Below are positions 32,269 to 40,803 of a stretch of 64,000 bases of DNA, piece after piece. How positions within the stretch are numbered: position 1 is the stretch's first letter; each line of letters opens with the position of its first letter. Location of the stretch: positions 11,303 to 75,302 of the forward strand of contig DASVNH010000116.1 in the NCBI GenBank assembly GCA_036383955.1, given 5' to 3'. The notes below the pieces were generated by a model. It saw only the letters and a program-made list of their open reading frames with translations. It made no database searches and was not told where the DNA came from. Source of the stretch: JACQFK01 sp036383955 (GTDB lineage Bacteria > Planctomycetota > MHYJ01 > JACPRB01). The position numbers and the translations under genes were made by a program.

Positions 32269-33957
32269 CTAGTGGCGGGCGGATTCGTGGACGGACGGGG
32301 CCCGCAGCACCGCCTGGGCCTCGACGCGCAGCTTGCCGGCGAAGGCCGCGATCGAAGGGTCCTTCACGGCCATGAGCGCGACCCGCTGCCGCAGGTTCTT
32401 CACCAGGTAGCGGCACTCGCCGACCAGCTCGTCCTGCGTGCCGCCGATCACGACCAGCGCGTCGCCGAAGGCCTTGGCCTTCTCGACCCCCGCCGCGCCC
32501 TCCACGCCGAGGCCGTCCTTGCGGAAGGCGTCCATCATCTCGGCGACGACCTTCGGCGTCTTGATGATGTCGAGTTTCGCCGCCACCCGCGCGTCGACCT
32601 CCGCCAGCAGCTTGTCGATCTCGGCGAGAGCCGGGGACGTCGGCGACTTCTTGAGCTCCGCGCGCATCTTGGCCGCGAAGTCGACGTAGCCCTGGATGCG
32701 CGCGCGGATGTGCGTCACGAACGTCAGGCCCTGCTTGAGGAACTGCTCCGTGTCCGCCTTGCGCGACGCCTGCTCGCCCTTTTCGTACATCGCCTTCAGC
32801 TCGTCGCGCACCGAGCAGGTCGCCCGGCCCTTGAGCTCAGACTTCTGGCCCTCGACGTCCAGGATGTACTCGCAGGGCCCAACGCCCAGCGTGGCGCGCA
32901 CGACGTCCGTCACCGTGAACGCGTCGAGCGGGGTGTCGGCCATCCGGTTGATCGGATACACGACCGCCGGCCCCCAGAAGCTCAGCTCCATCTTCCCCTT
33001 CTCATTGAAGGGCTGCACGAAGCCCTTCTTCGCCGCGTCGGTCCAGCAGGGATACAGCAGGCCGCCGATCGCCTGGTCCACCACCTGCCGGTTCGCGCGC
33101 AGCTTCTTGGGGCCGTCGCCGAACCACACCGGCTTCGTGAACTCGCCGCCCTCCTTCTCCTGGAGCAGCATCTCCCAGCTGTCGATGAGCTCGTCGTGCC
33201 GGGTGAAGTCCGTGCGCCAGACCGCCGGATAGGGCATCGTCCAGTCGAGCGGGATGATCCTGCCCCGCTGGTTGCGGGCGAGGTCGATCGACGTCCACAG
33301 CCCTGGGCCCTCGAAGGCGGCGACCCAGATCTTCCGCCCCTTGCCGAACTCGATCTCGGAGGCGACGACCTGCCGCTTGTCGCCGTCGCCGGCGAGCGAG
33401 ATCCGGACGTCCTGCTCGCGGTTCTCGAACACGCACATGGTGATCGCGTCGCGGTTCCCCGACAGGTGCAGCAGGAAGTTCTCGCTCGGCAGCTCGGCTT
33501 TAGAGGCGGGAATCTGGCGGGCGTCGACGACGATGTCGTCCGCGAAGAAGTCGGGCAGCGCGAGGAAGCGGGCGGGCGACTCCACGCGCAGGACGCCGGA
33601 GGGGGCGACGGCCTCCACGGCGGTCTCGCCGCGCTTGAGCGTGAAGCGGGCGCCGGACGTCTCGAGGGCCGCGCCGCCCTTGCCGAGGTCGGCGAGGGAG
33701 GCGGAGACTTTCTTGTCGAGGGAGAGGCGTGCGCGGACGGCGCCGGACGGGCCGTGGATTTCCAGGCCGTCGGCGCCCTTGCGCGCGACCAGCGTCACGC
33801 GGCCGTTCGACAGCACGGCGTCGCCCTTGAGCGGCCCGGCCTTCTCGAGCGCGATCCAGCCGGTCTTGGCCGCGAGCGCGTCGGCCGCGTAGGGCGCGGC
33901 GGAGGACGTGGAGGTGTCCCAGGCTTTGACCTGGAGCAGGAGGGCGAGAAGGATCAT
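32269..33957 (-). CDS. Exported protein of an unnamed family (paralogue of the 17.4-kb gene)
   Basis: The 562-residue product has the very short leader MILLALLLQ and the same blocks as the 17.4-kb protein: SNGRVTL, LPDFFADDIVVDARQIP, PSENFLLH, CVFENREQDVRI, DWTMPYPAVWRTDFTR, GPCEYILDVEGQKSELKG, VTHIRARI and the final HESARH. It carries about 50 extra residues near the N-terminus and lacks the palindrome-encoded ALSMVEG. The first two thirds look beta-rich and the last third helical (KIDKLLAEVDARVAAKLDIIKTPK-like). No known catalytic motif is seen. GAAAGGGG precedes the ATG. It is not in an operon. Two copies in one 64-kb window suggest a lineage-specific expanded family. Confidence 0.75.
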   Translation of the reverse strand: MILLALLLQVKAWDTSTSSAAPYAADALAAKTGWIALEKAGPLKGDAVLSNGRVTLVARKGADGLEIHGPSGAVRARLSLDKKVSASLADLGKGGAALETSGARFTLKRGETAVEAVAPSGVLRVESPARFLALPDFFADDIVVDARQIPASKAELPSENFLLHLSGNRDAITMCVFENREQDVRISLAGDGDKRQVVASEIEFGKGRKIWVAAFEGPGLWTSIDLARNQRGRIIPLDWTMPYPAVWRTDFTRHDELIDSWEMLLQEKEGGEFTKPVWFGDGPKKLRANRQVVDQAIGGLLYPCWTDAAKKGFVQPFNEKGKMELSFWGPAVVYPINRMADTPLDAFTVTDVVRATLGVGPCEYILDVEGQKSELKGRATCSVRDELKAMYEKGEQASRKADTEQFLKQGLTFVTHIRARIQGYVDFAAKMRAELKKSPTSPALAEIDKLLAEVDARVAAKLDIIKTPKVVAEMMDAFRKDGLGVEGAAGVEKAKAFGDALVVIGGTQDELVGECRYLVKNLRQRVALMAVKDPSIAAFAGKLRVEAQAVLRAPSVHESARH

Positions 33958-34040
33958 CGGCGCGCCCCTTTCGTGTCTACGCGGGCAAGGATGCCCGTCG
34001 CATGGTCCTTACGACACGATAGAGGGCCGATCTCCCCCGA

Positions 34041-34139
34041 GAATCAAGAATCACGAATCAAGAATCACGGACGCTCCCCCCCTTCCCCCCCGGGGGGACG
34101 GAGGGGGGACGCCCGTCCGTGATTCTTGATTCGTGATTC
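34041..34139. repeat. Heptamer-repeat hairpin with perfect 26-bp stem (locus H)
   Basis: GAATCAA, GAATCAC, GAATCAA, GAATCAC (34041-34068) runs into GGACG. Positions 34048-34073 are the exact reverse complement of 34114-34139 (CGTCC followed by GTGATTC, TTGATTC, GTGATTC). In the loop are C7, TT, C7 and G6 (34076-34097), nearly the same core as locus A. It lies just 3' of the interrupted gene ending at 34143. Confidence 0.85.
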
Positions 34140-34142
34140 TGG

Positions 34143-34439
34143 TTAGTCCCCCGACAGGCTTTTGAAATACTCCTTGAGCAGCTCGCGGTATTCGGGGGGA
34201 TAGTCGTCGAGGTCGCGCTTGCCGGAGAGCATGGCCTCGCGGAGGCGCGGCGGGAGGTCGCCCCAGCGGCCGGTGCGGTCGCCGCGGGAGCGGAACTTGT
34301 TGATGGGGTCGCTGTTGCGGCCGGGATCGTAGGGCTTCGTCGCCGGGCTGGACGGCTGTGGAGGACCGGCTTGGGGTTGCTGCTGCTGGCCGGGCTGCTG
34401 GCCGGGTTTCTGCCCCTCCGGGGCATGCTGAGGATTCCC
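34143..34439 (-). pseudogene. In-frame continuation of the 34455-34775 gene beyond two TGA codons
   Basis: After the TGA at 34455-34457 the same frame runs 4 codons to a second TGA (34440-34442), then stays open for 98 codons to TAA at 34143-34145. This part begins GNPQHAPEGQKPGQQPGQQQ and ends in PYDPGRNSDPINKFRSRGDR and KEYFKSLSGD. It matches the C-terminal half of the intact paralogue at 34907-35602 closely, residue for residue in the last 60. It has no start codon of its own in a sensible place. Either the gene is dead, or the TGAs are read through. Confidence 0.7.
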
Positions 34440-34454
34440 TCAGCTCCCGCCCCC

Positions 34455-34775
34455 TCAGGTCTTTGCCTTTCGGATGACCTCGTCGATCTTGTCGATCGCG
34501 CCCTTCTGGCCGCCTTGCGACTTCCCGAGCAGCTTTTCGATCTTTTCCAGCACGGTCTTCTGGGCCGCCGCGGGATCGTTCTTGAGGGCTTCCTCGAGCC
34601 GTTCGACGCCCCCCTTCTCCGCGAGCAGGGCCTTGCCGCGGGCGGAATCGTTGAGGAGGGACTCGGCCTCTTCCATGAGGGTCCGGGTTTCCTTGAGGAG
34701 CTGGATCGCCTTTTCGGGGGTGAGCTCCTCTTCCTTGTCCTGAAGGACCAGGGCCAACGCCAGCGCGACGTGCAT
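34455..34775 (-). CDS. N-terminal part of a small exported helical protein, cut by in-frame TGA
   Basis: The 106-residue open part begins with the short leader MHVALALALVLQ and continues with charged helices (LTPEKAIQLLKETRTLMEEAESLLNDSARGKALLAEKGG ... VLEKIEKLLGK), matching residues about 38-125 of the paralogue at 34907. It stops at a TGA (34455-34457) exactly where the paralogue enters its Gln/Pro-rich linker. The family is unnamed. It is the last gene of the coiled-coil/DUF4175 operon. If translation stops here, the product lacks the conserved C-terminal domain, which could act separately only by readthrough. Confidence 0.7.
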   Translation of the reverse strand: MHVALALALVLQDKEEELTPEKAIQLLKETRTLMEEAESLLNDSARGKALLAEKGGVERLEEALKNDPAAAQKTVLEKIEKLLGKSQGGQKGAIDKIDEVIRKAKT

Positions 34776-34860
34776 CGCGACACCCTCCGCCAGACTCTAT
34801 CCCACATTCGAATAAAGGGAGCCTGAAATATTAGACGAGCGAGGGCAGGGATCGACGAGA

Positions 34861-34903
34861 GGAATCCGCAATCCCCCCGGGGGGGATGGGGGGTTCTTGA
34901 TTC
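34861..34903. repeat. Short repeat with C6/G7 core (locus I)
   Basis: GGAATCCGCAATCC (34861 on), C6-G7 (34873-34885), ATGGGGGG and TTGATTC (34897-34903) lie in the spacer just 3' of the 34907-35602 gene. The units resemble those of loci A and H, with fewer copies. It may end or weaken transcription between the two paralogues. Confidence 0.65.
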
Positions 34904-34906
34904 TCG

Positions 34907-35602
34907 CTAGTCCCCCGACAGGCTCTTGAAATACTCCTTCAGGAGCTGCTGGTACTCGGCCGGGAAGTCGTCCAGGTCGCGCTTGCCCGAGAGCATCGCT
35001 TCGCGGATGCGCGGGGGGAGGTCGCCCCAGCGGCCGGTGCGGTCCCCGCGGGAGCGGAACTTGTTGATGGGGTCGCTGTTGCGGCCGGGATCGTAGGGGG
35101 ACGTGGCCGGGTTCTGGGGCTGCTGGGAGCTCTGGGGCTTCTGCATCTGGTCCTGGGGCTGGCCCTGCTGCGGCGGCCCCGGCTGGGGATCGCCCTGCCC
35201 CTGGCCCTGCTGGGCCCGGGCCCGGCGGATGACGTCGCCGAGCTTGTCCACCGTCTCGCCCTGGTTCTTGCCCGACTTCCCCATGAGCTTCTCGATCTTC
35301 TCGAGGATCTTCTTCTGCTCGTCCGCGGGATCGGCGGGCGGCGTCCCGAGCAGCTTGTTGACGCGCTCGAGAGTCTCCTTCTCCGCCCCCAGCGCCTTGC
35401 CGCGCGCCGAATCGTTGAGGAGCGCCTCGGCCTCCTCCATGAGCTTGCCGCACTCCTTGAGGATCTTCAGCGCCTCCTCGGGCGTGAGGTCCTTCTCCTC
35501 CTGGGCGGGCGGCGGCGCCGGCGGAGCCGGCTTCGGCGGATCCTGGAGCGCCAGCCCTTCGACAGGGCTCAGGGCAAGGAGCGCGAAAGCGATCGTGATC
35601 AT
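34907..35602 (-). CDS. Small exported helical protein with conserved C-terminal domain
   Basis: The 231-residue protein starts MITIAFALLALSPVEGLALQ, a leader lengthened by the palindrome-encoded ALSPVEG. It continues with charged helices (LTPEEALKILKECGKLMEEAEALLNDSARGKAL), a Gln/Gly/Pro-rich linker (about 130-172) and a conserved end (YDPGRNSDPINKFRSRGDR ... LPPRIREAMLSGKRDLDDFPAEYQQLLKEYFKSLSGD). The end resembles the C-terminus of planctomycetal proteins found beside DUF4175 and coiled-coil genes, but I cannot name the family. Its ATG overlaps the stop of the 1010-residue coiled-coil gene by 4 nt, so it is translated with it and probably works with it in the periplasm. Confidence 0.8.
   Translation of the reverse strand: MITIAFALLALSPVEGLALQDPPKPAPPAPPPAQEEKDLTPEEALKILKECGKLMEEAEALLNDSARGKALGAEKETLERVNKLLGTPPADPADEQKKILEKIEKLMGKSGKNQGETVDKLGDVIRRARAQQGQGQGDPQPGPPQQGQPQDQMQKPQSSQQPQNPATSPYDPGRNSDPINKFRSRGDRTGRWGDLPPRIREAMLSGKRDLDDFPAEYQQLLKEYFKSLSGD
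35554..35575. repeat. CCCTTCGAC..GCTCAGGGC palindrome inside signal-peptide codons
   Basis: GCCCTTCGACAGGGCTCAGGGC lies in the 5' coding part of the 34907-35602 gene and encodes ALSPVEG in its leader. The paralogous leader at 34775 (MHVALALALVLQ) lacks it. Confidence 0.75.
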
Positions 35603-38600
35603 TTCTGCTCCGCTTTCTTTTTCATCTCGTCGAACTTCTCGACGAAGCGCTTCATCAGCAGGCCGAGCTTGCCCTGCTCGTCCGACAGCCGCTGCAGCAG
35701 CATCTTCTCCGCCGTCGAGAGGTCCTCGCGGTCCGCCTTGTAGCCGCGATGGACGTCGCGCGTCCGCGTCAGCAGCTGCTCCTGCAGCTTCTTCATCATG
35801 TTGAGCTGGACGAGGTCGGGGACGAGGGGCTTCTTGCCGCCGCCGCCTCCGCCTCCCCCGCCGCCGCCTCCGCCGCCGGCCTTGGCCTGCTTGCGCTTGA
35901 GGTCGAAGGCGTCGAGGAGGTCCTTGAGCTTGCGGACGGCGTCGGCCTGGTAGTCCTGGGTGCGGCTGCCGGTGTCGGGCGGCTGGGCCTTGAGGAAAGC
36001 GGCCGCCTCGGACATGTCGCCGGTGGCGCTGTCGATGACGAAGTGGTAGACGTCGGCGTTCTCTTCCTTGAGCTTGCGCTTGATCTCGTCGAGCGACTTC
36101 CCGAGCCCGTCCTGGGCCTTGCCGAGGTCGCGGGCGCGGATGACCTCTTCGCGGGTGAGGGCGCCGCGGGACTTGCGCTTGTCGTCGAGCTCCTTCACGC
36201 CGCGCGAGACGACGGTCTCCTGGGTCTCGACGATCTTCCGGAGCTCGGTCTGGAGCTGGACCATGAGCTCCTCCTCGGCCTGGCGCTTCAGCTCCTCGAG
36301 GGCGTCCTCGAGCTCGCGCTGGGCCTGCTGGAGGTCCTTCTCGGCGTTCTTCTCGTCCTGCTCGGCTTCCGGGGTCTCGCCCTGCTCGAGGCTCTTCTTG
36401 GCGCGCTGCATGTTCTGCTGCGCGCTCTGGGAGGAGCGCTTGGCCTGCTCCTTCTGCATCTTCTCGAGCTGCTTCTCCAGCTCGGCGGTGAGGTTCTTCG
36501 TCTCTTCCTGCTTCTTGGCGAGCGCGTCGGCCTTCTTCTTCTCCTCTTCATTGAGGGGGCGCTTGCCGAGCTCGTCCAGCTTCTTCATCGCGTCCTTCAT
36601 GGCCTTCTGGGCGTCCTGCTGGTCCTTGGAGGCCTGGGGCGACGACGGCTGGGGCTGCTCCATCTTGCCCTGGGCCTGCTTCATCGCGCCCTGGGCCTGC
36701 TTCGAGCTCTCGGCCGCGTCCTTGAGGGCGTCGGCCTTCTTCTGGTCCTTCTCCTCTTTGGCCTTCTCCTCCAGCCACTTGGTGACCTTCTCCTTCAGCT
36801 CCTCCTCGAGCTTCTTCTGCTCCTCGGCGAGCTGCTTGAAGTCGGGGTCCTCCCGCTTGGCCATGTTCTCCTTGGCGCGCTGGAGGGCCTCCTTGGCGTT
36901 CTGGAGGTTCTTCGACGCCTGCTTCTGCGACTGCTGCGCCTGCGCCGACTGGGTCTTCTTCATCTCCTCCGAGGACTGCTCCATGTTGCTCTGGGCGCTG
37001 CGCGTCTCGCCCGCCGCGTCCTGGAGGTCCTGCTTGGCGCCGGAGTCCTGGCGCTTCGCCTGCGGGCTCCGCGCCGCCTCGGTCATCTTGTCGGCCAGGG
37101 CCTGCGCCTTCTTCGCGAGCTCCTCCTGCTTCTTGGCGGCGTCCTGGAACGCGGGCGCCTCCTTCTGCGCCAGCGCGTTCTGGAGGCGCTCCAGCTCCTG
37201 GCGCGCCTCTTCCATGCGGTCGACGGCCTGCTGCTGCGCGCGCGAGGCCTCGGCGTTCTTGGCGCCCTTCATCTCCTGGCCGGCCTGCTGGGCCGCCTTC
37301 GCGCCCTCGTCGGTCTTCTCCCCCGCCTTGTCGAGGGCCTTGGCCGTCGAGGGGCTCTTCGCCTCCGCGCCCTTGGCCGCGTCCTTCATCTCGCCGGCCA
37401 GCGCCTGGGCGTCCTTCTCGATCTTCTCCTGGTCCTTCTGGAGCCGCGCGGCCTCCTGGGCCTTGCCCTTCTCCGCCGCGTCCCGCAGCTTCTTCAGCTC
37501 GTCCCGCGCCGCCTCGAGCTCCTTCACCGCGCGGTCCTGGTCGCTCCGGGCGAACTCGAGGGCGTTCTCGTCCAGCCCCGCCTTCGCGGCGTCCTGGAAG
37601 TTGCTCGCCGACACCATCGGCTTGAGGATCTTCTTCTTCTCCTCGTCCGTCAGCGCCTTCTCGTGGAAGAGGTCGTTGCCGAGCTGCCAGGCCCGGTCGG
37701 CCGCGTCCTTCTGCTCCTTCTGCAGCTTCGGCAGGTTCGCCTTGTCCGGCGCCTGCGCCGCCTGCCGGGTCGAGGCCGCCGCCTTCTTCTGCTCCTCGAT
37801 CGCCTTTTCCATCTCGGCGAGCGCCTTGTCGATCGCCTCGCCGCGCGAGCGGTGCGCGTCCAGGCCCTTCTGCGACTCCTTCTGGCGCTCGATCAGCTCG
37901 TTCAGCTTCTTCGCCATCTCGCCGGCGTCGCGGAGCTCCTTCGACTTCGCCTGCTCCAGGGCCTTCTCGGCCTCCTTCTGCTCCGCCTGCAGCTTCTCGA
38001 TCTCCTTGATCGCCTCCTGCGTCTTGGAGATCAGGTCCTCCGCCTTGCCGCTCTCCGTCTTCGCCTGCAGCTCCTTCTGCTTCTGCGTCAGCTCCGCGAG
38101 GTCCTTGCGGACCTGCTCGACGTCCCGGCCGCGGTCCTCGTTGAGCTTCTCCGTCTCCTTGCGGATCTTCTCTTCCTGCTTCTGGATCTCCGACAGCTTC
38201 TCGAGCGCGGACTTGATGTCCGCCATCTCCTGCTTCAGCTTCTCCGGGTCCGTCCGATCCTCCAGCAGCGCCAGGAGGGCCTCGAGGGCCTTGGCGACGT
38301 CCTCCCCCGCCGTGAGCGCGCTCTCGACGCGGTTCGAGCGGAGGTGGTCGAGCACGGACGCGATGTTCACGCCCACGCGGTCGGTCTTGAGCTTCTTGAG
38401 GCCGTCCTCGAGCTTCTTCGCGTAGTGCTCCTGGTCCTTCTTGCGGAGGACGTCGATCAGCTCGGTCATCTTCTTTTCGAGCTTTTCGAGCTCCTTCTCG
38501 ATCCGGACCTGGTCCTGCTCCGCGTCCTGCTTGCGCGGGTCCTTCTTGTCCTGCTGGGCCAGCCCTTCGACCGGGCTCAGGGCAAGGACGGGGAGCGAGA

Positions 38601-38631
38601 GCGCCAGGAGCGACGCGATGAGAACGCGCAT
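35599..38631 (-). CDS. Exported 1010-residue coiled-coil protein with poly-Gly tract
   Basis: After a leader (MRVLIASLLALSLPVLALSPVEGLAQQ) almost the entire protein to about residue 900 is Lys/Glu/Gln/Ala-rich with heptad spacing (EKELEKLEKKMTELIDVLRK; QKQASKNLQNAKEALQRAKE), predicting very long coiled coils in the periplasm. A run of 14 Gly residues (about 920-933) separates it from a helical end (LNMMKKLQEQLLTRTRDVHRGY). It resembles the DUF4175-associated or SMC-like exported proteins of Planctomycetes; low complexity makes finer assignment unsafe. It lies 15 bp after the DUF4175-like gene and overlaps the next gene by 4 nt. It probably spans or braces the envelope together with its membrane partner; that is an inference. 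Confidence 0.85.
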   Translation of the reverse strand: MRVLIASLLALSLPVLALSPVEGLAQQDKKDPRKQDAEQDQVRIEKELEKLEKKMTELIDVLRKKDQEHYAKKLEDGLKKLKTDRVGVNIASVLDHLRSNRVESALTAGEDVAKALEALLALLEDRTDPEKLKQEMADIKSALEKLSEIQKQEEKIRKETEKLNEDRGRDVEQVRKDLAELTQKQKELQAKTESGKAEDLISKTQEAIKEIEKLQAEQKEAEKALEQAKSKELRDAGEMAKKLNELIERQKESQKGLDAHRSRGEAIDKALAEMEKAIEEQKKAAASTRQAAQAPDKANLPKLQKEQKDAADRAWQLGNDLFHEKALTDEEKKKILKPMVSASNFQDAAKAGLDENALEFARSDQDRAVKELEAARDELKKLRDAAEKGKAQEAARLQKDQEKIEKDAQALAGEMKDAAKGAEAKSPSTAKALDKAGEKTDEGAKAAQQAGQEMKGAKNAEASRAQQQAVDRMEEARQELERLQNALAQKEAPAFQDAAKKQEELAKKAQALADKMTEAARSPQAKRQDSGAKQDLQDAAGETRSAQSNMEQSSEEMKKTQSAQAQQSQKQASKNLQNAKEALQRAKENMAKREDPDFKQLAEEQKKLEEELKEKVTKWLEEKAKEEKDQKKADALKDAAESSKQAQGAMKQAQGKMEQPQPSSPQASKDQQDAQKAMKDAMKKLDELGKRPLNEEEKKKADALAKKQEETKNLTAELEKQLEKMQKEQAKRSSQSAQQNMQRAKKSLEQGETPEAEQDEKNAEKDLQQAQRELEDALEELKRQAEEELMVQLQTELRKIVETQETVVSRGVKELDDKRKSRGALTREEVIRARDLGKAQDGLGKSLDEIKRKLKEENADVYHFVIDSATGDMSEAAAFLKAQPPDTGSRTQDYQADAVRKLKDLLDAFDLKRKQAKAGGGGGGGGGGGGGGKKPLVPDLVQLNMMKKLQEQLLTRTRDVHRGYKADREDLSTAEKMLLQRLSDEQGKLGLLMKRFVEKFDEMKKKAEQK
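38562..38583. repeat. CCCTTCGAC..GCTCAGGGC palindrome inside signal-peptide codons
   Basis: GCCCTTCGACCGGGCTCAGGGC lies in the 5' coding part of the coiled-coil gene and encodes ALSPVEG. It follows an already complete-looking leader (MRVLIASLLALSLPVLA), as if the element had been added downstream of it. Confidence 0.75.
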
Positions 38632-38646
38632 GGAACGCCTCCCTGC

Positions 38647-40803
38647 TTACTTGCCGCCGCCGGCTTTCTTGATGGTGTCGTTGACGCGCTTCTGCTGGTC
38701 CATGATCTCGCGCGTCATCCGGATGACTTCCTGGTAGCTCGACCACTTGTCGAGGTGCTCGAGGGCGCGCTGGATGCCGCCCGCCGTCTGGCTCTGCCAG
38801 CCCTGGGCCTCCTGGAAGGCCGTCGAGCGCTCGGCCCCGGTGCGCAGCTTGGCCGCCTGGTCCAGGCGGGCCGCCGCCAGGCGCGACAGGCCGGTCTTGC
38901 CTTCCTCGCCCGTCAGCGCCAGCAGCTCGTCGGTGGCGAGCTCCAGCTGGCGCGCGGCGCTCTCGTCGAAGATCTTGTTGTAGACGCCCCGGCGCCGCAC
39001 GTAGTTGATCTCCTTGCGGAGGCCGTCGAGCCGCGACGTCACGTCGTTCTGCTCGAAGCCCGCCTGGCGGACCTCGCCCTGCTGGTCCGGCGCCAGGGCC
39101 TCGCCCCGCCCGAAGCTCGTGTGCAGGCGCCCCGTGCGGCTCCAGGCGGCCTCCTGGCGGGACTTCTGGGTCCGCAGCTGCGTCTTGATCTTCTCAATCG
39201 CGTCCTGCAGCTCCTTCTCCAGGGCCGTCATCGGCACGATCGACATCTTGTAGACGCGCGAAAGGCGGACGTTGGCGCCCCCGACGTCCTTGTAGTCCTC
39301 GGCCCGGAAGCGCAGCTCCACGTGGTCGCCCGGCTCCAGGCTCAGCGTCGCCACGTCGAAGGTGAACTCGCTCCGGATCCGCGTCTCGCCGTAGTCGCGG
39401 GAGTTCTGCGTCCGGGTGAACTCCAGGGGCGTCCAGTCCGTCGACTTCTCCTTGTTCTGCGCGATCGCCCGCGTCTCCAGCAGGATCCGGGCGATGCCGT
39501 GGTCGTCGCGGACCTCGATCTCCAGCGGCCGCGCGCAGACGTTCGTCACCGGCTCGTCGCCCAGCGGCTCCTTCACCGTGATCTCGGGCGAGCGGTCCTC
39601 GACGCCCTTGATCGCGAAGCGCATCGGATCGCGGTTCGCCAGGCCGTTCTTCGCCTTCAGCTCGAACGCGTACTCGGAAATCGGCTCCTCCACCGAGAAG
39701 CGCCCGGCGAACGTCCGGGGGCGGCCGTCGGGGGAGTTCGCGAGGGCGGCCGGCGTCCTCTTTTCCTTGCCGCGGACGCCCAGGGCCAGCGTCGCCCCCT
39801 CGAGGTCCTCGTTGGAGACGGCCTCGAAGCGCACGACCGTGTGGAGCGGCAGGATCAGGTTGCCGGCCGGCTCGGGCTGGTCGGACGGCGTCGCCGGCTT
39901 GCGCATGTAGGCCGGATACTCGAAGAAGAGGCGGATGATCTCGAGCGAGGGCGGCGTGACCACGTCCACCCGGTGCTCGGCGGTCACGTCGTCGCCGCCC
40001 GACACCGTGAACGTGAAGGGGCCCGTCACGCGGGTGAACGTGAACTGGAAGCGCTCGCCGCCCAGGACGGCCATGCGCTCGCGGCTCGATTCGCCGGAGT
40101 CGAACTTGTATTCGAGGAGCGGCAGGCGCGCCGGCCGCTTGCCGGTGTAGCCCACGGCGATCGTGAGGTCCTCGCCGCGCGGGACCACCCGCCGGCCTTC
40201 GGGGAAGTCGATCACCTCCAGATGCGTCCGCTGCGGCCACTTCGTGGCGCCGCCGAAGAGGCGCTTCACGTAGATGGACGCGTGGTCCTGGAAGGCGAAG
40301 CCGGCGGCCGTGATCACGAGGAGCAGCCCGACGGCCCACGCCGCGATCTTGCCGACGTTGCGCGTCACGACGACGCGGCTGAAGTCGAGATCCGAGGTGA
40401 TTTTTTCGGCGTCGACGACCAGGGCGTCGACCAGCTCGGGCGACGCGTCGGGCCCGGGGTTGCGCGAGAGCTGGATGGCCGAGATCAGGCGGTCGTTGAT
40501 CTCCGGATAGCTGCGCTCGACGAGGACGGCCAGGTCGTCGTCGCTGATGCGCGCGCCCAGCGGCGTGACGACGTTCCGGACGACGATCCAGACGAGCAGG
40601 GCGATCCCGCCCAGCAGCAGCGTCAGGCGCACCTGGACCGGCAGGGCGAACGACCAGTCGGCCAGGAAGGTGATCAGGATGAACGCGACGGCCGCCACGC
40701 CGATGCGCGACAGGCCGTCCAGCGCGAAGAGCCGGCGGAGCGAGGCGCGGAGCCCCGCCAGGCGGGAGGTGACGGGCGCGAGTCGTTCGATGTGCGGGCT
40801 CAA
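38647..40803 (-). CDS. DUF4175-like membrane protein
   Basis: The 718-residue protein has two hydrophobic helices near the N-terminus (about 30-52 and 56-80, VAAFILITFLADWSF / LTLLLGGIALLVWIVV) and a third at about 145-165, then a large exported part with several Ig-like beta segments (VEDRSPEITVKEPLGDEP) and a helical end. This matches the DUF4175 pattern common in Planctomycetes. Function is unknown; association with coiled-coil proteins points to the cell envelope. The start appears to be TTG at 40803, because it overlaps the TGA of the anti-sigma-like gene by 4 nt (TTGA) and gives the expected N-terminus. A later ATG is not better placed. Confidence 0.8.
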   Translation of the reverse strand: MSPHIERLAPVTSRLAGLRASLRRLFALDGLSRIGVAAVAFILITFLADWSFALPVQVRLTLLLGGIALLVWIVVRNVVTPLGARISDDDLAVLVERSYPEINDRLISAIQLSRNPGPDASPELVDALVVDAEKITSDLDFSRVVVTRNVGKIAAWAVGLLLVITAAGFAFQDHASIYVKRLFGGATKWPQRTHLEVIDFPEGRRVVPRGEDLTIAVGYTGKRPARLPLLEYKFDSGESSRERMAVLGGERFQFTFTRVTGPFTFTVSGGDDVTAEHRVDVVTPPSLEIIRLFFEYPAYMRKPATPSDQPEPAGNLILPLHTVVRFEAVSNEDLEGATLALGVRGKEKRTPAALANSPDGRPRTFAGRFSVEEPISEYAFELKAKNGLANRDPMRFAIKGVEDRSPEITVKEPLGDEPVTNVCARPLEIEVRDDHGIARILLETRAIAQNKEKSTDWTPLEFTRTQNSRDYGETRIRSEFTFDVATLSLEPGDHVELRFRAEDYKDVGGANVRLSRVYKMSIVPMTALEKELQDAIEKIKTQLRTQKSRQEAAWSRTGRLHTSFGRGEALAPDQQGEVRQAGFEQNDVTSRLDGLRKEINYVRRRGVYNKIFDESAARQLELATDELLALTGEEGKTGLSRLAAARLDQAAKLRTGAERSTAFQEAQGWQSQTAGGIQRALEHLDKWSSYQEVIRMTREIMDQQKRVNDTIKKAGGGK

